7,043 nt of DNA from Actinomycetes bacterium (GTDB taxonomy: Bacteria; Actinomycetota; Actinomycetes; Actinomycetales; Beutenbergiaceae), in the NCBI GenBank assembly GCA_021793935.1, contig JAJYRV010000103.1, positions 1-7,043 on the forward strand, given 5' to 3'. The notes beneath the pieces were generated by a model. That model had not been told where the DNA came from. It saw only the letters and a list, made by a program, of their open reading frames with translations, and made no database searches. The position numbers and the translations under genes were made by a program. Of this stretch, positions 1-5,814 are shown one piece after another (positions within the stretch are counted from its first letter, which is position 1; each line of letters opens with the position of its first letter).

Positions 1-2822
1 GGCCCGGGGCGCGGCTGCGAGCCGGTGGCTCGACCTTCGAAGTGCGCACCGACGCCACCCGCCGCTGTTTTCCCCGCGGCGAACTCGCCCTCCTCCTTCC
101 GCTCGCCGCCTCCCTCGGGTTCGCCTCGATGTGGCTCTTTCCTGGCGCGGGCCCGTGGCCACTCGTCGCCGCGGCGCTCCTCACCCCCGCCGGGATGCTG
201 CTGCGTTCCCGGGTGGGCAGCGGCCCGCTCCCCGATCCCGCCCAGCTCCGCCGCCTCGGCATCGCAGGCCCGAACGCCCAGGAATCTGGCGCGGAACCGC
301 CATGGCCCGTGGAACTCGGCAACGCCCCCGCGCGGCGGCGGCCCCGCCCCGTGAAACTCAAGGTCTCCCCCGGCGACGTCGTGGCGCTCGTCGGCCCGGG
401 CTCCTCGGGCCTCGCCCGGTGGGTCGCCGCCCAACTCCTCTCCCGGGGCGGGCAGGAATGCCCCGATCACCCCGGGGAGACCGCGGGCACCGGGGAGAAC
501 GTGGGCGCCGCCGGGTCGCGGTACGAACTGCGGCTTGCTTCCGCGAGCGCGGGCGTCACCCTCATTGCCTCCCCCACCCCAGGGGTTGTTCCCGGGCACG
601 CGACGATCGTGGTGCCTGTGCGGGCCGGACACAATCGCGCCGTCACGCCCCAGTGGTACGCAGCGCTCGTGCGTAGCTCCACGGGCGCCGTGCTGCCCGA
701 GGTGGCACGCTTGAGCGATCACCTGCCCGAACTCACGCGCCTGCCCTGGGACCGCCACGACGGCGGCCTCGCCGCCCCCATCGGCGTGACCGTCGGCGCG
801 AGCGGGCTGGAAACGGTGGCGATCGACCTCAGCGCCGACGCACCGCACGCGGTCATCGCGGGCACGACCGGGGCGGGGAAGTCGGAGCTGCTCACCTCAT
901 GGCTGTGCGGTCTCGCCGCCCATTACCCGCCGGCGCACGTCGCGATGGTGCTCGTGGACTACAAGGGCGGAGCGACCTTCGGGGCGCTTTCCCGCCTGCC
1001 GCACGTGTTGGAGGTGCTCACCGACCTGGAACATCCCTACACCGTGCGCGCCCTACGGAGCCTGCGCGTGGAAATTCTCCGCCGGGAGCGGCTGCTGAAG
1101 GAATCGGGGGCCGCGCACGTGGCCGAGCACAACGCCCGCGCGGAGCCGCTGCCCAGGCTGCTCATCGTCGTCGACGAGTTCCGCGTACTCGCCGATGAGT
1201 ACCCCGACGTGCTCGACGAACTCGTGCGGGTGGCCGCCCAGGGTCGCTCGCTCGGGATTCACGTCGTGCTCGCCACGCAGCGGCCCGGCGGCACGATGAC
1301 CCCGGACATTCGCGCGAACATGGGGATCCGTGCGTGCCTGCGGGTGGTGGAGGAGACCGATTCCATCGACCTCATCGGCACCGCGGGCGCCGCCGATCTG
1401 CCCGCGATCCCGGGGCGGATGCTGCTGCGCGACGAGGCGCTGCGAACGGTGCAGACCCTGTGGGCGGGGCGAGGCGGCCTCGTCGAGAGGATCGTCTCCG
1501 CCTGCGAGTCCGCCGCGCACGACCTGCCCCACCTCGCCGGCGTTGAACGCCCGTGGGCACCTCCCCTGCCCGGCCTCCTCACCGCTCTGCCACCCGGCGC
1601 GGAAGGGTTCCTCGCGCTCGGCGTAAGCGATCTTCCCGAGGAGCAGCGACTGGGAACCTGGCAGGTGCCCGCGGATGCGCAGGTCCTCGTTGCCGGTGAT
1701 CCCGGGTCGGGCCGCACGAGCCTCGCCCGCCGCGCCGCCGAGGAAGCGGCGCGCAGCGGAATGGGGGTGCACGTCATCGCCGCCGCCCCGCTCCTGCCCG
1801 CGCCGGGGGCGGGGACGTTCGCCGACCTGGGCGACGTCGTCCTGTGTCATGCATTGCTCTCCCGGCTCCGCGCCGAAGGGCCGGACGCGCTCATCATCGA
1901 CGATGCGGAGCAACTCCTCGATTCCCTCGACGACGCGCTCGGCCCCGGCGAAGGTGCCGCGTTCCTGCATGAGGTGTTGCGCGCGTGCCGGCGGGCGGGA
2001 CGGTTCGTGCTGCTCACCACGCACCTACCGATCCCCGGCTGGGCCCCGAGCGGCGGTGACCGGATCGTGTTTCCACCCGCCGATCCCCACCACGCGGCCC
2101 TCGCGGGACTCTCGAAGGACTTCGCGGGGGCTGGGCCGCCGGGGCGCGCCGTCGCCATCCGCGCCGGGGCCCAGGTCTCCATTCAGTTGGCGTTGCCCGC
2201 AGCGGAGCAGCCGCCATCAGCGCCTTCCGAGGAGAACCTTTCCCAACCGGCGCTCGAGTCCGGCCCGGCGCCGGAATTCTTACTCCAGCCCCTTCCCCGC
2301 CGCGTGGACCTGCCACTTGCCACCCCCGGCCGCGCGTTGTGTATCGGTATCGGCGGGGAGGATCGCCGGCGCATCGGCCTCCCCTGTGAACCGGGGAAAA
2401 CCACCGTTGTTGTGGGCAATCCGGGCACGGGCAAGACCCGCTTCGCCCGCGTCCTGTCCGCCCGGGCCGCAGCGCTCGGCCGGGGCGGGGAGCTGCGCGT
2501 CATCGACGACCTCCACTCGGCTTCCACCGACGAACTCGATGCGTGCGAGGAGGCGTTAACGGCGGGGCGACACGTCGTCGTCACGACCTCCCCGGACGGC
2601 CTCAGCACAGGCTTCCACCCGTTCCTGCAACGCCTGCGCCACAGCGAGCACACGGTGTTCCTCGGCCAGATCCCCCGCGCCGCGATCGGGCTCAATCTGG
2701 GGATCTATATCGCTTCAAACGCGCCGGGCCGGGCAGCGCTGCGCACGGGAGGGCGGATCACGCCGCTGCAGCTCGATGTGTGCAGCGAGATCGACCAGCC
2801 CGGCGCGGTCAATGCTTCCTGA
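1..2822 (+). CDS. FtsK/SpoIIIE-family ATPase of EccC/EssC (type VII secretion) architecture, N-terminus cut by window edge
   Basis: This is a membrane-anchored, multi-domain P-loop ATPase of the kind that drives type VII secretion. The frame stays open to the left edge. GTG 42 is a possible start, but it lacks a good Shine-Dalgarno, and the upstream residues (GARLRAGGSTFEVR spans it) look like the last strands of an FHA domain, as in EssC, so I treat the gene as 5'-truncated. Residues are counted from GTG 42. Two hydrophobic segments lie at about 15-33 and 38-54. A degenerate P-loop (GPGSSGLAR, 118-126) resembles the nucleotide-binding DUF domain of EccC. ATPase 1 has Walker A GTTGAGKS (274-281), Walker B LLIVVDEF (373-380) and ATQRP (411-415). 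ATPase 2 has GDPGSGRT (552-559), with Arg replacing the Walker Lys, and ALIIDDAE. ATPase 3 has GNPGTGKT (792-799) and RVIDD (819-823). A Pro/Ser/Glu-rich linker lies at about 720-750. The next gene is convergent, so partners must lie upstream. Family assignment is firm; secretion of WXG100 substrates is inferred. Confidence 0.88.
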   Translation, partial: PGARLRAGGSTFEVRTDATRRCFPRGELALLLPLAASLGFASMWLFPGAGPWPLVAAALLTPAGMLLRSRVGSGPLPDPAQLRRLGIAGPNAQESGAEPPWPVELGNAPARRRPRPVKLKVSPGDVVALVGPGSSGLARWVAAQLLSRGGQECPDHPGETAGTGENVGAAGSRYELRLASASAGVTLIASPTPGVVPGHATIVVPVRAGHNRAVTPQWYAALVRSSTGAVLPEVARLSDHLPELTRLPWDRHDGGLAAPIGVTVGASGLETVAIDLSADAPHAVIAGTTGAGKSELLTSWLCGLAAHYPPAHVAMVLVDYKGGATFGALSRLPHVLEVLTDLEHPYTVRALRSLRVEILRRERLLKESGAAHVAEHNARAEPLPRLLIVVDEFRVLADEYPDVLDELVRVAAQGRSLGIHVVLATQRPGGTMTPDIRANMGIRACLRVVEETDSIDLIGTAGAADLPAIPGRMLLRDEALRTVQTLWAGRGGLVERIVSACESAAHDLPHLAGVERPWAPPLPGLLTALPPGAEGFLALGVSDLPEEQRLGTWQVPADAQVLVAGDPGSGRTSLARRAAEEAARSGMGVHVIAAAPLLPAPGAGTFADLGDVVLCHALLSRLRAEGPDALIIDDAEQLLDSLDDALGPGEGAAFLHEVLRACRRAGRFVLLTTHLPIPGWAPSGGDRIVFPPADPHHAALAGLSKDFAGAGPPGRAVAIRAGAQVSIQLALPAAEQPPSAPSEENLSQPALESGPAPEFLLQPLPRRVDLPLATPGRALCIGIGGEDRRRIGLPCEPGKTTVVVGNPGTGKTRFARVLSARAAALGRGGELRVIDDLHSASTDELDACEEALTAGRHVVVTTSPDGLSTGFHPFLQRLRHSEHTVFLGQIPRAAIGLNLGIYIASNAPGRAALRTGGRITPLQLDVCSEIDQPGAVNAS

Positions 2823-2841
2823 GGAGGGCTCAGCCAGTGCA

Positions 2842-2880
2842 GGGCGATCGAGCGGGGCGATCGTGCAGGGCGCTAGTGCA
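2842..2880. repeat. Three tandem 13-bp repeats in the convergent 3' gap
   Basis: Three consecutive 13-bp units are visible: GGGCGATCGAGCG (2842-2854), GGGCGATCGTGCA (2855-2867) and GGGCGCTAGTGCA (2868-2880). Adjacent units differ at two or three positions. The preceding bases (CAGTGCA, 2835-2841) look like the end of a further decayed unit. The first two units contain the palindrome CGATCG. The third contains the stop codon of the minus-strand membrane gene (2873-2875). The array fills most of the space after the FtsK/SpoIIIE stop. No poly-U hairpin is evident, so a terminator role is unsupported. Confidence 0.7.
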
Positions 2881-3304
2881 CGGCGGAGTCGGTGCCGGAG
2901 CCCATCGTCTTCCCCGTCACCTCGCGAGAGGCTGGGGCGAGGAACCCGACGATGACGGCGAGACTCATCAGCCCCACTGTCCATGCGGCGGCGGTGGAAA
3001 TGACGTCGGCCATCGTCACCGCGGTGACGAACTGCAGGAGTTGCCAAGAAATTACCGGGCCCCGGCCCCAGCGCATCCCCTTCCACAGTCCCCTGCCCCC
3101 GAAGAACAGCAGCGCCGCGAACATGAGGATCACCGCAGCCATCGTCAGGGCGTATCCCCACGCGCTCATCGCGCCGTCGGGGCGGTCGATGAGCATCCAC
3201 ACCGCGGCCGCGAGGAGCCCGAGAATCTCCACCCCCAGGAGAAAGAACGCCATCCACAGCAGCGGCGGGCGGGACGTAGAATGGGGTTTGGCAGGGCTTT
3301 CCAC
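2873..3304 (-). CDS. Small four-helix integral membrane protein of unknown function
   Basis: The predicted product has 143 residues and is strongly hydrophobic. Likely membrane segments are at about 15-39, 47-68, 84-103 and 104-124. A basic, Trp-rich loop (GLWKGMRWGRGP, 72-83) lies between helices 2 and 3, and the C-terminal tail is short and polar. No signal peptide or catalytic motif is visible. I chose GTG 3304 because AAGGTGG (3310-3316 on this strand) sits 5 nt upstream. GTG 3313 would add three residues but has no good ribosome binding site. The gene is divergent from whiB1 and convergent with the FtsK/SpoIIIE gene. From memory, M. tuberculosis has a small integral membrane protein (Rv3217c) in a similar place near whiB1, so this may be its counterpart. 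That is a synteny inference, not an alignment, and the function is unknown. Confidence 0.82.
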   Translation of the reverse strand: MESPAKPHSTSRPPLLWMAFFLLGVEILGLLAAAVWMLIDRPDGAMSAWGYALTMAAVILMFAALLFFGGRGLWKGMRWGRGPVISWQLLQFVTAVTMADVISTAAAWTVGLMSLAVIVGFLAPASREVTGKTMGSGTDSAVH

Positions 3305-3419
3305 GGCTACCACCTTAGCCGGGAACCTGCCGCAGATAGCACACCGGTGGCCCGCTGCGCTATGAAGGACATCTCACCACCATTTGCCAATTCTCCTCTT
3401 GTGTAGAACGCCCGCACGT

Positions 3420-3470
3420 GTGAAAGTAGACGGTGGTTGAATTGTTTACCCCGAATTTACACACTTTCAC
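3420..3470. repeat. Perfect 8-bp inverted repeat, arms 35 bp apart, in the whiB1 promoter region
   Basis: GTGAAAGT (3420-3427) recurs as its exact reverse complement ACTTTCAC (3463-3470). The 35-bp spacer is too long for a tight hairpin, and it contains the best candidate -35/-10 elements. This layout would suit two half-sites or two operators for a regulator flanking the promoter. Neither arm completes a CRP-type palindrome (TGTGA-N6-TCACA). The protein that would bind is unknown. Confidence 0.5.
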
Positions 3471-3517
3471 CGGCGCATCTTTGTGCGCTTCCGTGCATGT
3501 TTGTTTTCGGTTTGCCT

Positions 3518-3523
3518 AAGGAG
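3518..3523 (+). promoter_or_regulatory. Ribosome binding site fixing the whiB1 start
   Basis: AAGGAG lies 9 nt before ATG 3533. It supports the 83-residue WhiB1 over a longer reading that would begin at an upstream start in the same frame (3437). Confidence 0.85.
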
Positions 3524-3532
3524 AACCTGCTC

Positions 3533-3784
3533 ATGGATTGGCGTAGTCGCGCTGCCTGCCTCACTGAAGACCCCGAGCTCTTCTTTCCCATCGGCAACAC
3601 CGGGCCCGCCCTCGTACAGATCGAAGAAGCGAAGGCCGTGTGCCGGCAGTGCCCCGTGGTGGATACCTGCTTGAAGTGGGCAATGGAAACGGGGCAGGAC
3701 GCCGGAGTGTGGGGCGGGATGTCCGAAGACGAGCGCCGTTCACTCAAGCGCCGCACCGCTCGCGCACGCCGCGCGCGCTCCTGA
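3533..3784 (+). CDS. whiB1: WhiB1-type iron-sulfur transcriptional regulator
   Basis: The product has 83 residues, the usual WhiB1 size. It keeps the four cluster-binding cysteines Cys9, Cys37, Cys40 and Cys46 (spacing C-x27-C-x2-C-x5-C), the GVWGG turn (58-62), the following SEDERR, and an Arg-rich C-terminal tail (about 67-83) that contacts DNA in this family. The N-terminus (MDWRSRAAC) and DPELFFPIGN block match M. tuberculosis WhiB1 closely as I recall it. WhiB1 carries a [4Fe-4S] cluster that reacts with nitric oxide, binds the primary sigma factor and regulates transcription; it is essential in M. tuberculosis. ATG 3533 is preceded by AAGGAG at 9 nt. The gene is convergent with pdtaS and shares a terminator hairpin with it, the same order as in M. 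tuberculosis. No unusual residue was seen in the cluster motifs. Confidence 0.95.
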   Translation: MDWRSRAACLTEDPELFFPIGNTGPALVQIEEAKAVCRQCPVVDTCLKWAMETGQDAGVWGGMSEDERRSLKRRTARARRARS

Positions 3785-3803
3785 TCGAACCATCTTCGTA
3801 ATT

Positions 3804-3829
3804 ACGCCACCGCGGTTCCGCGGTGGCGT
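3804..3829. terminator. Strong hairpin between whiB1 and pdtaS, likely a bidirectional terminator
   Basis: The arms ACGCCACCGCGG (3804-3815) and CCGCGGTGGCGT (3818-3829) pair perfectly over 12 bp around a TT centre, in practice a 4-nt loop. It begins 20 bases after the whiB1 stop. The outer end touches the pdtaS TAA stop (3829-3831 on the minus strand). It is followed by TTATT on the plus strand and by TAATTACG on the minus strand, so both U-tracts are weak. Its position between two convergent stops makes two-way termination the simplest reading. Confidence 0.85.
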
Positions 3830-5268
3830 TATTGCAACGGCACCGTGAGCTCCACGCGCGTGCCCCCACCCGGATTATCAGCCCAGTTGATCGTCCCACC
3901 CAGTTCCGTTTCCGTAAGCGTGCGCACGATCTGCGTGCCCAGCCCCTGACCGACCCGGCCGCCGGCACCTTCCCCGTCGTCGTTGACCGTCACATACAGC
4001 GTGCCGTTCGAACGTGAGGTGGAGACGACGATCTTGCCTCCCGAATTGGAAAATCCGTGCTCGACGGCGTTCGTGACGAGCTCGGTGAGGACGACGGCGA
4101 GCGCGGTCGCGTGCGTTGCTTGGATCGTGCCGAACTTCCCGTCCCGGACGAATTCGACTTCGACGTTGCTCGTGCGCGCGGCGTCGGCCGCCATCGACAG
4201 GGTGCGCCCGAACAGATCGTCGAAGTTGACCGTCTCGTCGATCGTTTGCGAGAGCGCCTCGTGCACGGTCGCGATCGTCGCCACTCGGCGCATCGCCTCG
4301 TCGAGCGCCGTACGCACCTCGGTGGAGGTGGAGCGCCGGGCCTGCAGGCGCAGCAGCGCCGCGACGGTCTGGAGATTATTCTTCACCCGGTGGTGGATCT
4401 CGCGGATCGTCGCGTCCTTGGTCATGAGTTCGCGTTCCCGGCGGCGCAGTTCGGAGACGTCGCGCACGAGCAGGACCGAGCCGGTGCGCGCGCCGTAGGC
4501 GGTGATGGGGATCGCCCGCAGCGACAACGCCACCCCGCGGGATTCCACGTCCGTGCGCCAGGCGGCCCGGCCCATGATCACCAGCGGCAGCGATTCATCC
4601 ACCTCATCGGCGGCATCGAGGAGCGGGGTGACGACTTCGGCGAGCGGCTGGCCAACGATCTCACCGGTGACGCCGAGGCGGTGGAATGCCGAGGAGGCGT
4701 TCGGGGAGGCATAGAGCACCTCACCTTCGGCGTTGAGGCGGACGAGCCCGTCGCCCACGCGCGGGGCCCCGCGCCGCCGGCCGGTCGCGGCGTCCATCGA
4801 GGGGAATTCCCCGCGGGCGATCATTTCACAGATCTCGTCCGCGGACTCCACGTAGTTCACCTCGAGGCGGCTCGGGGTCCGGCTCGCACCCAGGTGGGTC
4901 TCCCGGGCGATGACGGCGATCGTGCGGCCCTCGCGCACGACCGGGATCGCTTCCTCTCGGATCGCGTACGCCCCGGTCCAGCGGACTTCCTTCACCCGCA
5001 CCATCTGCTGGGTGTTCGCGCCCTCGTCGAGGGTTTCTTGCAGGGAATTCGGGGACCTGCTGCCGATGATGTCGTCGTGGTGCACCGTCGCGGCGGTAGA
5101 GGGCCGGCAGTGGGCGATGGCGACGTAATCGGCGTCGCTCGTCGGCAGCCACAGCACCAGATCGGCGAAGGCGAGGTCGGAGATGACTTGCCAATCCCCT
5201 ACCAGCAGGTGCAGCCATTCGGCGTCGACCGGATCGGAGGTTCCGTGACGCTCGAGCAGGTTACTCAT
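3829..5268 (-). CDS. pdtaS: PdtaS-type cytosolic sensor histidine kinase (GAF-PAS-HisKA_2-HATPase)
   Basis: This is a soluble sensor kinase of 479 residues with no membrane segment. Residues are counted from ATG 5268. The N-terminal GAF-like domain (about 1-150) includes WLHLLVGDWQVISDLAFADL and resembles M. tuberculosis PdtaS. A PAS domain follows (about 175-275). The HisKA_2 dimerisation domain holds REIHHRVKNNLQT, with the phosphoacceptor in the His pair 292-293. The HATPase domain has the N-box ELVTNAVEHGF (396-406), DDGEG (430-434) and GQGLGTQIV (440-448). In the family, PdtaS phosphorylates PdtaR, an ANTAR RNA-binding antiterminator; that gene is not in the window. I prefer ATG 5268 (MSNLLERHG) because it aligns with the M. 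tuberculosis start; ATG 5283 would add five residues and crowd the divergent promoter. Ala50 replaces the first cysteine of the copper-binding pair known in M. tuberculosis, while Cys54 is kept. Confidence 0.93.
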   Translation of the reverse strand: MSNLLERHGTSDPVDAEWLHLLVGDWQVISDLAFADLVLWLPTSDADYVAIAHCRPSTAATVHHDDIIGSRSPNSLQETLDEGANTQQMVRVKEVRWTGAYAIREEAIPVVREGRTIAVIARETHLGASRTPSRLEVNYVESADEICEMIARGEFPSMDAATGRRRGAPRVGDGLVRLNAEGEVLYASPNASSAFHRLGVTGEIVGQPLAEVVTPLLDAADEVDESLPLVIMGRAAWRTDVESRGVALSLRAIPITAYGARTGSVLLVRDVSELRRRERELMTKDATIREIHHRVKNNLQTVAALLRLQARRSTSTEVRTALDEAMRRVATIATVHEALSQTIDETVNFDDLFGRTLSMAADAARTSNVEVEFVRDGKFGTIQATHATALAVVLTELVTNAVEHGFSNSGGKIVVSTSRSNGTLYVTVNDDGEGAGGRVGQGLGTQIVRTLTETELGGTINWADNPGGGTRVELTVPLQ

Positions 5269-5310
5269 CGTGGACACACACATAGCCTAGAGTGTTTCTA
5301 TGCACTTCAA
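5269..5310. promoter_or_regulatory. Compact divergent promoter region, DUF2505 gene / pdtaS
   Basis: Only 31 bases separate the preferred starts. On the plus strand, TAGAGT (5288-5293) fits a TANNNT -10 box and ends 6 nt before ATG 5300, with no Shine-Dalgarno, so the DUF2505 mRNA may be leaderless. On the minus strand, TAGGCT (5289-5284) is also a TANNNT box, with TTGAAG (5310-5305) as a possible -35 at a short 15-bp spacing. The two hexamers share two bases, so the promoters would compete for polymerase. No good plus-strand -35 is seen. Confidence 0.5.
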
Positions 5311-5800
5311 CGCCTCAACGGACTACCCGGCGTCGGCTGCAGCGGTGGCCGAATTGTTCGCAAATCCCGATTTTGTCGATGCGAAAATCGCCGCATCCGG
5401 CGCGAGCGAGGGGAAAAAGGAGATCACGGGCAGCCCGGCGGGCGCGTTCAGCGTTGCCACGACCCGCACGATGCCTTCGGACATCATTCCCGCCCAGTAC
5501 CGCAAGTTCGTTCCCGGCGGGGTCACCCTCACCCTGACCGAGGCGTGGGGCGCGCCGAGCGCGGATGGTTCCCGAGAGGGGAAACTCACACTGAAGATCG
5601 CCGGGGTACCCGCCTCCGCGGAGGGCACCTGCGCGCTGACGGCGGTGAGCGAGGAGGGCTCCACCCTCACGTACGACGGCGATGTCAACGTCTCGATCCC
5701 GCTCTTCGGCGGGAAGATCGAACGGGCCGCGGTGAACGCCGTCGAGCGGGTGATGCGCCTGGAGCGGGGCGTCGCCGTGGAATGGCTCGCCCGGCGATGA
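5300..5800 (+). CDS. DUF2505 family protein
   Basis: The product is a soluble protein of 166 residues with no signal peptide or membrane helix. It fits the actinobacterial DUF2505 family, small proteins related to the START/Bet v1-like lipid-binding fold. Supporting features are the N-terminal pattern of a first strand followed by a helix (MHFNASTDYPASAAAVAELF, 1-20), the late VNVSIPLFGGKIE block (129-141) typical of the family, and a C-terminal helix ending EWLARR. No catalytic motif is visible and no biochemical role is established for the family, so ligand binding is only suggested by the fold. ATG 5300 has no Shine-Dalgarno but lies 6 nt after a TANNNT box, fitting a leaderless transcript. 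It is divergent from pdtaS and ends 14 bases before the convergent Nudix gene. Neither neighbour reveals its job. Confidence 0.85.
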   Translation: MHFNASTDYPASAAAVAELFANPDFVDAKIAASGASEGKKEITGSPAGAFSVATTRTMPSDIIPAQYRKFVPGGVTLTLTEAWGAPSADGSREGKLTLKIAGVPASAEGTCALTAVSEEGSTLTYDGDVNVSIPLFGGKIERAAVNAVERVMRLERGVAVEWLARR

Positions 5801-5814
5801 CCGGCGCGGCCCGG

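Larger units (their letters stand above)
3305..3532. promoter_or_regulatory. Divergent intergenic region carrying the whiB1 leader and promoter
   Basis: These 228 bases separate the membrane-protein gene from whiB1 and are AT-richer than the flanking genes from about 3360 onward. No convincing gene lies in them. They must hold the promoters for both divergent genes, but I see no clean -35/-10 pair. The best whiB1 candidate is TTGAAT (3437-3442) with TACACA (3459-3464) or CACACT (3460-3465), which is weak because the actinobacterial TANNNT -10 is not matched exactly. A long 5' leader is possible, since the candidate lies about 70 nt before the whiB1 start. A spaced inverted repeat brackets it and is listed separately. 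Confidence 0.6.

Noticed and set aside
42..44. GTG as the true start of the EccC-like gene
   Set aside because: There is no well-placed Shine-Dalgarno, the frame is open to the left edge, and the upstream residues look like the end of an FHA domain.
1053..2024. Minus-strand open frame (323 codons) opposite the EccC-like gene
   Set aside because: The opposite strand encodes clear P-loop ATPase domains; this frame has low-complexity Arg/Gly-rich translation and no motif.
2892..3365. Plus-strand open frame (157 codons) opposite the small membrane protein
   Set aside because: The minus-strand product has four clear hydrophobic helices and a ribosome binding site; the plus-strand product is featureless.
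3362..3406. Possible 14-codon upstream peptide in the whiB1 leader
   Set aside because: It has no ribosome binding site and no sign of attenuation structure or codon bias; it may even precede the transcription start.
3418..3472. CRP-type cAMP receptor site upstream of whiB1
   Set aside because: TGTGA occurs at 3419-3423, but no matching TCACA half lies 6 bases downstream, so the palindrome is incomplete.
3437..3532. Longer whiB1 start adding 32 residues
   Set aside because: The extension lies in the AT-rich leader, lacks homology to WhiB1, and AAGGAG with ATG 3533 gives the canonical protein.
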